Shown piece after piece: positions 36,139-44,458 of a stretch of 64,000 nucleotides of DNA. The notes beneath the pieces are model-generated. The model made no database searches. It was given only the letters and a program-made list of their open reading frames with translations, and had not been told where the DNA came from. The position numbers and the translations under genes were made by a program. Origin of the DNA: Thermanaerovibrio acidaminovorans DSM 6589 (lineage in GTDB: Bacteria; Synergistota; Synergistia; Synergistales; Synergistaceae). The stretch spans positions 310,001-374,000 of the forward strand of contig NC_013522.1 in NCBI RefSeq assembly GCF_000024905.1, written 5' to 3'. The number at the start of each line of letters is the position of its first letter. Positions within the stretch are counted from its first letter, which is position 1.

Positions 36139-37323
36139 TTGGAGCGGATCCTGCGGTTCCTGGCCATAAACAGATCCACCGGCGCGGCCCTGATCATGGT
36201 GATCTTCATGGGCCTTGGGGAGAAGATGTCCGAGCGGTTCCTGCCGGTCTACCTGATGGCCCTGGGTGGATCCTACTGGTCAGTTGGGTTCCTGAACGGC
36301 ATGGATAACCTCCTCTCCGCCCTGTACTCCCTTCCGGGGGGCATGGCAAGCCACGCCCTGGGTCCCAAGAAGTCCCTGATCCTCTTCTCCCTGGTGGCGG
36401 TGCTGGGGTACCTGCTGGTGCTGACCCTGGGCACCTGGTGGTCCGTTCTGCCGGGAGCGGCGCTCTTCATCTCCTGGTCGGCGGTGAGCCTCCCCGCCAT
36501 GATGGACCTCATCGGCCGGTCGGTGCCCAAGACCAAGCGGGTCATGGGGGTCTCCATGCACTCCCTGGTCCGCCGGATACCCATGGCGCTGGGCCCGGTG
36601 ATCGGCGGCTACTTGATGACCCGCATGGGGAACGTGGAGGGCATAAGGGCCGCCCTGGTGGTGGCGGCGGCGGTTGGGGGGATCTCCGTTTGGCTCATGT
36701 GGCGGATGGTCCCCGGGGACGCCATAGGCGAACTGGAGGGGGTTAGCGTCCGGTCCTCCCTGGGGCTTATTCGGGGGGACCTCCGGATGCTCCTCGTGTC
36801 CGACGTGCTGATCCGGTTCGCGGAGCAGATCCCGTACCCCTTCGTGGTCCTATGGGCCCTGGATAGGGGGGTGACCCCCGCCCAGTTCGGGCTGCTCACC
36901 GCCCTGGAGATGGCGGTGGCCATGCTGGTCTACATCCCCGTGGCCGCCATGGCGGACCGCCACGGCAAGAAGCCCTTCGTGCTCATGACCTTCTGCTTCT
37001 TCACCGCCTTCCCGCTCATGTTGCCCTTCTGCCGGGGCTTCTGGCCCTTCGCCGCCGCCTTCGTGGTGAGGGGGCTCAAGGAGTTCGGGGAGCCAACCCG
37101 GAAGGCCCTGATAATGGACCTGGCGCCGGAGGGGGCCAAGGGGGCCGCCTTCGGCGCCTACTACCTCCTCCGGGACGTGGTGGTGTCCCTGGCGGCCTTC
37201 GCCTCCCCCGCCCTCTTCTACATATCCCCGCAGGTCAACTTCCTCACCGCCTTCGCCTTCGGCGTTCTTGGAACCCTGTGGTTCGCCCTGAAGGGAAGGG
37301 ACGTGGCATCCGGCGGGATCTGA
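36139..37323 (+). CDS. Major facilitator superfamily transporter
   Basis: 394 residues with about twelve membrane segments. The loop after segment 2 (LGPKKSLI) and the central ADRHGKKPFVLM loop are the MFS-type conserved loops between helices 2-3 and 8-9. The substrate is unknown. TTG 36139 is chosen because GGAGG is about eight bases upstream; TTG 36124 has no site. The last bases of the gene are the left copy of a 27-bp repeat that recurs beyond chemoreceptor gene 3. Confidence 0.8.
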   Translation: MERILRFLAINRSTGAALIMVIFMGLGEKMSERFLPVYLMALGGSYWSVGFLNGMDNLLSALYSLPGGMASHALGPKKSLILFSLVAVLGYLLVLTLGTWWSVLPGAALFISWSAVSLPAMMDLIGRSVPKTKRVMGVSMHSLVRRIPMALGPVIGGYLMTRMGNVEGIRAALVVAAAVGGISVWLMWRMVPGDAIGELEGVSVRSSLGLIRGDLRMLLVSDVLIRFAEQIPYPFVVLWALDRGVTPAQFGLLTALEMAVAMLVYIPVAAMADRHGKKPFVLMTFCFFTAFPLMLPFCRGFWPFAAAFVVRGLKEFGEPTRKALIMDLAPEGAKGAAFGAYYLLRDVVVSLAAFASPALFYISPQVNFLTAFAFGVLGTLWFALKGRDVASGGI

Positions 37324-37324
37324 C
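37298..37324. repeat. Left copy of a 27-bp direct repeat
   Basis: An exact 27-bp sequence spanning the final codons and stop of the MFS gene. It recurs at 39578-39604 in the same orientation. The two copies bracket chemoreceptor gene 3 with its terminator and promoter. Confidence 0.9.
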
Positions 37325-37331
37325 CTTCCAC

Positions 37332-37370
37332 AGAAGATGACCCCGGGGCGGGCCCCCGGGGTCATCTTCT
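37332..37370. terminator. Bidirectional terminator between the MFS gene and chemoreceptor gene 3
   Basis: A perfect 17-bp stem (AGAAGATGACCCCGGGG and its complement) with a CGGGC loop, between two convergent genes. The right side is followed by TGGTCTT. It is the longest perfect hairpin seen in the window. Confidence 0.85.
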
Positions 37371-37390
37371 TGGTCTTGCGTCCCTAGATC

Positions 37391-39463
37391 TTACCTGCCG
37401 TCCCCCAGGCTGAGGGAGGAGGACTGGTACCTGAACTTGGCGATCAGGGCCTTGAGCTGCTCCGCCGTGTGGCTCAGCGCCTGGGCCTCCTGGGCCACCG
37501 CCTCGCTGGCCTTGGCGGTCTCCTCGCTGGAGTGACGGATCATCTCCACCGAGTTCACCACGTTTATGGTACCCTGGGTGGCGTTGTCTATCCCCTGGGC
37601 TATCTCCTGCGCCGCCGCCGCCTGCTCCTCCGACGTGGCGGCTATGTTCTGCATGGCGTCGTTTATGACCCGGATCTGGCCCAGCACCTCCGCCAGCTTC
37701 CCCTGGGCCTCGTGGGCCCGGCGCACCGTGTCGTCCATGGACCTCTGGGACTGCTCCGTGGCCCTCAAGGACTCCTCCGTGTTGGCCTGCAGGGGGGCTA
37801 TCAGGTCCTCCACCTCCTTGGCCGCCTGGGCGGACTCCTCCGCCAGCTTCCGGACCTCCTCCGCAACAACCGCGAAGCCCCGGCCCGCCTCGCCCGCCCG
37901 GGCGGCCTCGATGGCGGCGTTCAGCGCCAGCAGGTTCGTCTGGTCCGCTATGGACCTTATGGTGGCCACGAAGCCCGATATGGACGCCACCGAGTCCGCC
38001 ACCTTCTGGATCCTCTCGAAGGTCCGCTTGGACTCGTCCCCCACGTGGGTTATGGCCTTCACCACCTCCTCCACCTGGCGGACCGTCTGCTCCGACAGGT
38101 GGGACATCTTGGAGGCCGCCTCGGCCCCGTCGGTGGCGGAGTTGGCCGCCTGCTGGGCTCCGCTGGAGACCTCCTCGATCCCCGCGTTGGTCTCCTGCAG
38201 GGAGGCGGAGTTGGACTCCATGAGGGACGCCACCTGGTCCACCGAGGCCTTTATCTCCTCCACGGAGGCCACGGACTCCTCCGAGAGGGCCGCCAGGTTC
38301 TCCGCCGCGGCGGCGGTCCTGTCCGACTGGGAGGCTATGTCGGATATGGCCTGTCTCAGGGTCTCCTTGAGGACCAGGGCGCTCTGGGCCATGAGGCCGA
38401 TCTCGGTGCGGTGGTGCCCCACCTCCCTCAGCCACTGGTCGTTCTGGTCCTGGGTGAGGTCCAGCTGTCCCAGCTTCTTGAGGGAGTCGGTGATCCTCTT
38501 GACGGGGGCCACCACGCTCCTGGAGAGGCCGTAGAGCATGGCGCCCACCAGGATGAGGGTCACGAGCCCCAGGAGCAGCTGTCGGATGGCCAGGCTCCTT
38601 ACCATGGCGTTGAGGTCCGAGGCGGGGAAGACCACGCCCAGGACGAAGCCGGACCTGGTGGGGGAGAAGAAGGTCCTCCTGAGCTCACCCTGGAAGGAGT
38701 AGTCCACGAAGCCCGGGGAGCCGGAGATCATCTTCCGCCCCGCCTCCGCCAGCTCGGGGGTGATTAGGCCGCTGGGCTTGGTGATGTTCTCCTTCATGAT
38801 CATCTCCGACTTTGGATGACATATCGTGTTGCCCTCCCGGTCCAGGAGGAAGCCGTAGCCCTTGCCGAAGACCTTGTAGGAGGTGATCATGTCGGATAGG
38901 GTCTTGAGGTCCACGTCGATCCCCGCCACGCCCAGGAGCTTGCCCGAGGTGGACTTCACCGGGGTGGCCACGGTGATGACTAGCCCGCCGGTGTTGGCGT
39001 CCACGTATGGGGCGGTAAGTATGACCTTATCCTCCTGCACCGCCTGGATGTACCAGGGGCGCTTCCTTGCGTCGTAGTCCGGTTTCTCCACCCAGTCGCC
39101 GCCGGTGCCCACCTTGCCGGTGGACTCCAGCCCCACGTACATATCCAGGATGTTGAGGTCCTTGGCGGTGGCGTTGAAGTACCGGGCCATGACGGACTCC
39201 AGGTCGTCGTCGGTGACCGCCTGTCCGGTCTCCAACAGCTCCGCGGTGCCGCTGGCGATGCCCAGCGTCAGCGTCTTGAGCTCGCTGAAGTACTGGTCCA
39301 CCTGGTTGGCGTTGTTGGCGATCATCTCCATCCCCAGGGTGTTAACCTGGTCGTTCAGGATGGAGTGGCTCTGGAGGGCCACCATGGCCACCATGAGCCC
39401 CAACAGGACTGTGACCCCAATCCCAAGCAACGTCAGCTTCTTGGCTATCGACAAGTCCCTCAT
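37391..39463 (-). CDS. Methyl-accepting chemotaxis protein with an amino-acid-type dCache sensor
   Basis: 690 residues: membrane segment at about 10-30, a double-Cache sensor to about 280, a second membrane segment, HAMP and the conserved signalling hairpin. Y109, R135, W137, Y138, Y153, D155 and D183 match the amino-acid-binding dCache motif, like chemoreceptor 1. ATG 39463 has GGAGG seven bases upstream; a longer frame to 39532 would run into the promoter. The gene and its promoter lie between the two copies of a 27-bp direct repeat. Confidence 0.93.
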   Translation of the reverse strand: MRDLSIAKKLTLLGIGVTVLLGLMVAMVALQSHSILNDQVNTLGMEMIANNANQVDQYFSELKTLTLGIASGTAELLETGQAVTDDDLESVMARYFNATAKDLNILDMYVGLESTGKVGTGGDWVEKPDYDARKRPWYIQAVQEDKVILTAPYVDANTGGLVITVATPVKSTSGKLLGVAGIDVDLKTLSDMITSYKVFGKGYGFLLDREGNTICHPKSEMIMKENITKPSGLITPELAEAGRKMISGSPGFVDYSFQGELRRTFFSPTRSGFVLGVVFPASDLNAMVRSLAIRQLLLGLVTLILVGAMLYGLSRSVVAPVKRITDSLKKLGQLDLTQDQNDQWLREVGHHRTEIGLMAQSALVLKETLRQAISDIASQSDRTAAAAENLAALSEESVASVEEIKASVDQVASLMESNSASLQETNAGIEEVSSGAQQAANSATDGAEAASKMSHLSEQTVRQVEEVVKAITHVGDESKRTFERIQKVADSVASISGFVATIRSIADQTNLLALNAAIEAARAGEAGRGFAVVAEEVRKLAEESAQAAKEVEDLIAPLQANTEESLRATEQSQRSMDDTVRRAHEAQGKLAEVLGQIRVINDAMQNIAATSEEQAAAAQEIAQGIDNATQGTINVVNSVEMIRHSSEETAKASEAVAQEAQALSHTAEQLKALIAKFRYQSSSLSLGDGR

Positions 39464-39503
39464 ATCCACGCCTCCCCGCATAATGATGATTATCACCGTT
39501 CCG

Positions 39504-39532
39504 ATTATATGCCCGATCGATTTTGTGGTCAT
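39504..39532 (-). promoter_or_regulatory. Promoter of chemoreceptor gene 3
   Basis: On the minus strand ATGACC and a perfect TATAAT are 17 nt apart, ending about 40 nt before the ATG. Confidence 0.6.
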
Positions 39533-39577
39533 GTAGGGTATGATTAACTACAAAAGGCACATAATGTTGCATCCTGT

Positions 39578-39604
39578 GGGACGTGGCATCCGGCGGGATC
39601 TGAC
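39578..39604. repeat. Right copy of the 27-bp direct repeat
   Basis: Identical to 37298-37324. The sequence just left of it (CCTGTGG after TTGCAT) also resembles the MFS gene (TTGGAACCCTGTGG at 37268-37281), with a stretch missing in between. It therefore looks like a decayed copy of the MFS gene end rather than a chance match. Confidence 0.85.
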
Positions 39605-39652
39605 GATATCCCTTCCTCGCGTGAAGATATTGGATTTCATCCACGAGCGACG

Positions 39653-39703
39653 ATTATATGCCGACAAATTTTTGTTGTCACCTCGGTCGTAGCAATAGAT
39701 AAA
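39653..39703. promoter_or_regulatory. Overlapping divergent promoters
   Basis: Minus strand: GTGACA-17-TATAAT (39681 down to 39653), pointing to the chemoreceptor gene. Plus strand: TTGTCA-17-GATAAA (39675-39703), pointing to the aldolase gene. The two -35 elements overlap, so binding at one should exclude the other. Confidence 0.5.
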
Positions 39704-39825
39704 AATTACACAAATATATGTAAGGCCCCGGGGCAACCCCGTACGCCCCTTCACGCCACGTGTTGTCAAGTCGCCTTGATCCCATCAGGTTTTTGTGCTT
39801 TGCTCCCCTGGGAGGTGTTGTAGTT

Positions 39826-40482
39826 TTGGACGTGATCCAGGCTAAGCGGGCGGTGGTGAGGTACGGGGCCCTCTTGGAGGAGCGGGGGCTGGTGTTCGGT
39901 TCCGGCGGGAACCTGTCGGTTCGGGCCGAGGGTGGGCTATGGGCCCTGAAGCCCTCGGGACGTCCTTGCGGGGCCCTGAGGGAGCAGGACGTGACGGTGC
40001 TGGACATGGAGGGCCGGGTCCTTGAGGGCCTTAAGCCATCCAGCGAGTGGAGGATGCACCTTGGGGTCTTGCGGGCCAGGTCGGACGTGGGGGCGGTCTT
40101 TCACACCCACTCCCGCTTCGCGGTCACCATGGGGTGCCTCAAGTGGGAGGTGCCCCCCATACACTACTACATGGCCGCCTTCGGGGATCAGATCATACCG
40201 GTGGTCCCCTACCGGCCCTTCGGGTCCCAGGAGCTGGCGGACCTGGTGGCGGAGACCCTGCGGGAGCCCCTCAAGGGGGCCATCCTGGCCAACCACGGGG
40301 CGGTGGTGGCGGGATCGTCCCCCCAGGAGGCCATGGACCTGGCGGTGAACCTGGAGTTCCTGTGCGAGGTATACTGGCGGGTTCGCTGTGTCGGCAACCC
40401 CGCCACCCTGTCGGAGGAGGAGTTCAGACGGGCCTTAGCGGACTTCGGCGCCTACTCTCCAGGTAGTTCCGGTGGTTTATAG
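39826..40482 (+). CDS. Class II aldolase/adducin family (fuculose-phosphate aldolase-like)
   Basis: 218 residues, the length of L-fuculose-1-phosphate aldolases. SGGNLSVR near residue 25 binds phosphate. The Zn ligands are HTHSRFA and the later ANHGAVV, with the catalytic Glu in PSSEWRMHL. The substrate could be fuculose-, rhamnulose-, or methylthioribulose-phosphate or a related sugar; the neighbours do not decide it. TTG 39826 has GGAGG ten bases upstream. The 3' end overlaps the facing 114-aa gene by 59 nt. Confidence 0.8.
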   Translation: MDVIQAKRAVVRYGALLEERGLVFGSGGNLSVRAEGGLWALKPSGRPCGALREQDVTVLDMEGRVLEGLKPSSEWRMHLGVLRARSDVGAVFHTHSRFAVTMGCLKWEVPPIHYYMAAFGDQIIPVVPYRPFGSQELADLVAETLREPLKGAILANHGAVVAGSSPQEAMDLAVNLEFLCEVYWRVRCVGNPATLSEEEFRRALADFGAYSPGSSGGL

Positions 40483-40768
40483 TCTGGGCCACGGCCCGGC
40501 TTAGAAGCTCCAGGTCCTGTTCCCGGCGCTTGCGCCTCTCCAGCTCCAGGAGCTTTTTCTTCATCTTCACCTTGTAGTCCTCCATGGACCGGGCCACGGT
40601 CCGCTGGTGGGTCAGCACCACCCGGTCCAGTGCCCGGTCCCTCGCCTTCTCCGCCTCCATCAGCGCCTCCCGGGCGCTGGGGGGCATCTCCTCCGGGACC
40701 CCATCCCCACGGAGGTCACTGGGTGCGCCTAGACCCTTGAGACCCTCCAACCTTCTCACCCCCTTCAT
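40424..40768 (-). CDS. Small basic coiled-coil protein of unknown function
   Basis: 114 residues, rich in Lys, Arg and Glu, with one long predicted helix (about residues 30-100, including MKKKLLELERRKRREQDLEL). It has no recognisable domain. It overlaps the aldolase gene tail-to-tail by 59 nt. No ribosome site is evident before ATG 40768, and a GATAAT lies only 8 nt upstream, which would suit a nearly leaderless message. It could also be a non-coding frame, so confidence is limited. Confidence 0.4.
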   Translation of the reverse strand: MKGVRRLEGLKGLGAPSDLRGDGVPEEMPPSAREALMEAEKARDRALDRVVLTHQRTVARSMEDYKVKMKKKLLELERRKRREQDLELLSRAVAQTINHRNYLESRRRSPLRPV

Positions 40769-40826
40769 GATGTATTATCGGTTGAGTCCAGGATTTGGTT
40801 GAAAACCTGCGATTGGGGGGCTTGGC

Positions 40827-41798
40827 TTGGAGTGGGTGGATCTTCACTGCGACGTTCTGTACGAGGTGTCGAGGCGCAGGCGGATGGGGGAGAGGGACGT
40901 GATCCGCCGCATCATGTTGCAGGACCTGAGGTCCAGCGGCGTTAAGGTGCTGGTCTGCTCCCTGTTCGTGGACGACCAGGGGGTCCACCGGGCCCTCCAG
41001 GAGGCCCTTCACCAGGTGTGGTGTCTCCTGGAGGAGGAGAGGGAGGCCCGGGAGGACCTGATGGTCATCCGGGACCGGGACGATCTGAGGCGCTGCCTCT
41101 CCTCCCGGCGGATAGGCCTGGTGCTCTCCATGGAGGGGGCGGAGCCCGTCCAGGACGATCCGGAGCTTCTGCGCTTCTTCCGGTCCATGGGGCTCTCGTT
41201 CCTGGCCCTCACCTGGAGCCGGCGCAACCGCCTGGCGGATGGGGTTGACCTTACCCGCACGGTCCGATCCCCCGGAGGCCTCTCCGCCCAGGGGGTGTCC
41301 GCCCTGGAGACCGCTAGATCCCTCGGCCTGGCGCTGGACCTCAGCCACCTGAACGACCCGGGCACGGAGGACGTGATCAGAAGTGGGGTCCCCATCCTGG
41401 CCACCCACTCAAACTGCAGGTCCCTCTGTGACCACCCTCGCAACCTTGCCGACCCGCACCTGGAGGCCATAGGCCGCAGGGGAGGGGTGGTGGGTTTCAA
41501 CGCCCACGGAGCCTTCGTCGGATCCGATGACCCGGTGGAGGGCATGTATCGGCACATATCCCACCTGGCCCTGGTGGCCGGGGAGGCCGCCTGCGCCCTG
41601 GGGCTCGACCTGTGTGACCGGTTCGACGCATTCTTCCATGGGGAGAGGCGGGATCTCTTCATGAGCCACCGGGAGGCGTCCCAGGCTCTCCAGGTCCTGG
41701 GGGGCCGACTGGGGGCCCGTTCCATGGGGCGTCTTCTCATGGACAACCCCATTAGGGTCCTGGAGGGGGCCCTGCCCTCGTCGGTGCCCAGCGTCTAG
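40827..41798 (+). CDS. Membrane (renal)-type dipeptidase, peptidase family M19
   Basis: 323 residues. The zinc-site motifs are visible: DLHCD at the start, an EGAEP bridging glutamate near residue 110, DLSHLN, and THSNCRSLCDHPRNL. The family hydrolyses dipeptides, often with D-residues or dehydro residues. This fits a peptide-using fermenter. The start is TTG 40827 after a GGGGGG tract; GTG 40836 is an alternative. The stop codon is shared in CTAG with the convergent gene. Confidence 0.9.
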   Translation: MEWVDLHCDVLYEVSRRRRMGERDVIRRIMLQDLRSSGVKVLVCSLFVDDQGVHRALQEALHQVWCLLEEEREAREDLMVIRDRDDLRRCLSSRRIGLVLSMEGAEPVQDDPELLRFFRSMGLSFLALTWSRRNRLADGVDLTRTVRSPGGLSAQGVSALETARSLGLALDLSHLNDPGTEDVIRSGVPILATHSNCRSLCDHPRNLADPHLEAIGRRGGVVGFNAHGAFVGSDDPVEGMYRHISHLALVAGEAACALGLDLCDRFDAFFHGERRDLFMSHREASQALQVLGGRLGARSMGRLLMDNPIRVLEGALPSSVPSV

Positions 41799-42793
41799 CC
41801 CCCCATGAGCTCCCCCTCCGCCTCCAAGAGGCGCTTGAGCCCTCCCTGGTTCATGCGGCCAAGGAGCTCCCTCCTCATGGCCTCCCCCAGGGAGTCCCGG
41901 GTTCCCGGGTGCTCCAAACCGGTCCAGCTTACCTTCTTGCCGCTGCAGATCACGTCCAGGTCCACCCACCGCTCCCCCTTGGGGGAGTACTCCAGTCCCA
42001 TGCACATCCTCTTTATCTCGGAGGGATCCAGGGGGGTGAAGAGCCGTACCACGTAGACCGGGACGCTCATGAGGATGAAGGCCTGGTCCCGCCCCCACGC
42101 CTCGGAGAGCACCAGCCCCGCGTCAATCCCCTCTATGGCCCCCATGAGCCGCCGGTAGTGCAGGTCGTACCTGCCCTCCGCGTCGTATATCCTTATGTCC
42201 ACCTGGTTCCAGTCGGGGCCCCCCATGGCCAGGCTCAGGTAGTCCATGGCGTTCTCCCTCAGGTGGCTTAGCACCTCTCCGCAGGGCCTGTCCACCAGCA
42301 CCGCCCTTGGGCTCAGGTCCTCCATCCTGAGGGGCCTGTTCAGCGGGTTCTGGGTGAAGTAGATCACCGTCCTGCTACCCGCGGGGCACACGAAGTTATG
42401 GGGCCTCTCCCCCACGGTGCCGTTCAGGTCCGATGCGATCCTCTCCATGGCCAGGTTCAACCCCTCGGGGGTTCCCACCAGCCTCATGACCGCCGTCCCG
42501 GGGGATGGGCAGAGGTTGTCCACCTTCTCGCAGAGCCTGCGGTTTATCAACTGGCAGAGCAGGTCCTCCGGCGGCAGGTGGGTGGAGTAGACCCGCATGG
42601 CGGGCTCCTCCCCGGAGGCCATGAATATCACCAGGGTGGCCTCCTCGCTGGCGGTCTCCACCGCCCCCATGGGGTCCGCCGACGATGACGGACACAGGGC
42701 CGCAAGAAAGGCCTCCAGCTCCGCCAAATCCTCTCCGGATCTGGTGGTCTCCAGCATTAGTACCTTGGGTCCTCCTCTCACCAGCGAAAGCAC
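41795..42793 (-). CDS. Uncharacterised 332-residue protein
   Basis: No known domain is recognised. It is soluble and rather acidic with several cysteines, one in the CQLINRRLCEKVDNLCPSP cluster (about residues 80-98) and one in CPAGSRTVIYFTQ. A mid-region of alternating hydrophobic residues (IYFTQNPLNRPLRM) may be beta-rich. The GTG start has GGAGGG five bases upstream. The gene sits between the dipeptidase and a metallophosphoesterase gene that is read in the same direction, 33 nt upstream, so the two may be an operon. The function is unknown. Confidence 0.7.
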   Translation of the reverse strand: MLSLVRGGPKVLMLETTRSGEDLAELEAFLAALCPSSSADPMGAVETASEEATLVIFMASGEEPAMRVYSTHLPPEDLLCQLINRRLCEKVDNLCPSPGTAVMRLVGTPEGLNLAMERIASDLNGTVGERPHNFVCPAGSRTVIYFTQNPLNRPLRMEDLSPRAVLVDRPCGEVLSHLRENAMDYLSLAMGGPDWNQVDIRIYDAEGRYDLHYRRLMGAIEGIDAGLVLSEAWGRDQAFILMSVPVYVVRLFTPLDPSEIKRMCMGLEYSPKGERWVDLDVICSGKKVSWTGLEHPGTRDSLGEAMRRELLGRMNQGGLKRLLEAEGELMGG

Positions 42794-42826
42794 CCTATCC
42801 CTCCTTTGATCCTGTCCCCCAGGGGG

Positions 42827-43465
42827 TTAAAGGCCCCTGCGGCGCTTGAGCGTCCTCTCGTCGTCGGTGCCCGGGGGATACCGGACGAACCTAACCCGCA
42901 TGGCCGCCGGGTCCACCAGGTTCATCCGTTCGATGCCGTTCAGGATTAGCCGGTCCCCCTCGGTGGAGGTGGTCACCTCCAGATCGTGGCCGAACAGGTT
43001 AACGTCCCCAAGCCGCTCCAGGTCCTTGAACCGGTGGGCGGCGGATATCGAACGCCCTCGGGCATCGAGGTTGGCCCATCGGGGGTAGATCTCCCCCCAG
43101 GGCAGGGCCTCCTTCAAGACCTCCGGGTCGTCGTGGTTGCCGCAGGTGACGATGAGCCTGCATCCGCACCCATCCAGGAGCCGCGCCAGCTTGCCCACCT
43201 TCCGGCGGTACTCGTCGATCAGCTGGGGCCAGAGGCCCAGCTTCACCTCGTCCGCCACGTCCCCGGTGTGAACCAGGACGGAGGGCCCCATGGACCTTAC
43301 CGCCCTCACCAGGTAGCCGTAGGTGGATGAGGGGGTGTCCGACACGTGGAGGATGCAGCCCCCGCCGTCCATCTCCGGGGGAAGGAAGCCCATGGCCACC
43401 AGGGCCTCCCGCACCCCCCTCTTGGCGGTGTTGACTATACTGCTACCCGGTCCTATCCCTCTCAC
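42827..43465 (-). CDS. Calcineurin-like metallophosphoesterase
   Basis: 212 residues. The two-metal motifs are present in order: HVSDTP (near 40), VLVHTGDVADE, TCGNHDD and a later FGHD. Family members cleave phosphomono- or diesters, including nucleotides. The start is set at GTG 43465, with a GGGGG site about six bases upstream, rather than at 43516. It is divergent from the Ppx gene and close to phosphate-related genes, but its substrate is unknown. Confidence 0.8.
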   Translation of the reverse strand: MRGIGPGSSIVNTAKRGVREALVAMGFLPPEMDGGGCILHVSDTPSSTYGYLVRAVRSMGPSVLVHTGDVADEVKLGLWPQLIDEYRRKVGKLARLLDGCGCRLIVTCGNHDDPEVLKEALPWGEIYPRWANLDARGRSISAAHRFKDLERLGDVNLFGHDLEVTTSTEGDRLILNGIERMNLVDPAAMRVRFVRYPPGTDDERTLKRRRGL

Positions 43466-43546
43466 TTTGGGCCCCCTTCCCGAACCTGCTTGGGATTGTA
43501 ATATACTACCACTCAACGAAATCTGAGACGCCGGGGGGCTTTACGC

Positions 43547-44458
43547 ATGAGGGCTGCGGTTATGGACCTGGGCACCAACTCTTTCAAGCTACTGGTGGCT
43601 CAGGGGGGAGAAGGGGGGGTCCTCTTCATCCAGGACGTCCAGGAGGTGGTGCGCCTGGGGGATGGCCTGGCGCTCACCGGCCGGTTCTCCGACGCCTCCA
43701 TGGAGAGGGCCCTTGAGACCCTGGGGGATTTCCTGGAACGTTGCGAGGACATGCAGGTGGACGTGGTGATGGCGGTGGGGACCATGGGCTTTCGCCGGGC
43801 ATCCAACGGGGAGGAGCTCCTTGCGGCCATCCGGGACAGGTTCGGCCTCCAGGTGCGAATAATCTCCGGGGAAGAGGAGGCGGAGCTGTCCTTTCAGGCC
43901 TGCGGAGGGGAGGGCCCCCGGGTGGTGGCGGACGTGGGGGGCGGGAGCACCGAGCTTGTATTCGGGGATGATGGGATCCGGGGAGCGGTGAGTGTTGAGG
44001 TGGGGGCCCTGTTCCTGACCGACCGGTTCCTGGACCCGTCCCGGATCCCGTCCAAAGACCAGCTGGATATGGCCCTCTTAGAGGCCCGGCGCTCGGTCCG
44101 AGAGGGGGTGGCGAAGCTCCCGGGGCCATTGCCGCCGGACCTCTGGGGGGTTGGGGGCACCTTCACCACCCTGGCCTCCGTGGCGCTGGGGCTCGAAAGG
44201 TACGACCAGGACCGGGTTCACCGCCTCAGTATCCCTGTCCAGGAGGTGGAGCGGCAGCTATGGCTGTACGCGTCCATGACCGGTGAGGAGAGGAAGACCA
44301 TAAGGGGGATGCACCCCAAGAGGGCCCACGTGGCCCTTGGGGGCGCCGTGGCGGCCCTGGCGGTCATCCGGGAGCTGGGGGCCCAAGGGGTTACCATCAG
44401 CGCCAGGGGGCTCAGGCATGCCCTCATGCTTCGCCTGATGGGGGATAGGGGGCTTTGA
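43547..44458 (+). CDS. ppx: Ppx/GppA family phosphatase (exopolyphosphatase or pppGpp hydrolase)
   Basis: 303 residues, the short two-domain form. It opens with the ASKHA-type phosphate loop AAVMDLGTNSFKLLVAQG. The second loop appears in VVADVGGGSTELVF, followed by a GVGGTFTTLASVAL region. It removes terminal phosphates from polyphosphate or from pppGpp. The Na/Pi carrier gene starts inside its stop (TTGA overlap), so the phosphate released can be matched with transport. Confidence 0.88.
   Translation: MRAAVMDLGTNSFKLLVAQGGEGGVLFIQDVQEVVRLGDGLALTGRFSDASMERALETLGDFLERCEDMQVDVVMAVGTMGFRRASNGEELLAAIRDRFGLQVRIISGEEEAELSFQACGGEGPRVVADVGGGSTELVFGDDGIRGAVSVEVGALFLTDRFLDPSRIPSKDQLDMALLEARRSVREGVAKLPGPLPPDLWGVGGTFTTLASVALGLERYDQDRVHRLSIPVQEVERQLWLYASMTGEERKTIRGMHPKRAHVALGGAVAALAVIRELGAQGVTISARGLRHALMLRLMGDRGL

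Larger units (their letters stand above)
39464..39825. other. Non-coding stretch between chemoreceptor gene 3 and the aldolase gene
   Basis: About 360 nt, noticeably more AT-rich than the neighbouring genes. It holds a minus-strand promoter (39504-39532), the right copy of the 27-bp repeat (39578-39604), a second pair of overlapping promoters (39653-39703) and an aldolase leader. CGATTATATGCC at 39502-39513 is nearly repeated at 39651-39662. Short frames here look non-coding. Confidence 0.6.

Noticed and set aside
37469-38767. Plus-strand frame of 432 codons opposite chemoreceptor 3
   Set aside because: Shadow of the signalling domain, rich in Leu/Gly/His, no start signal.
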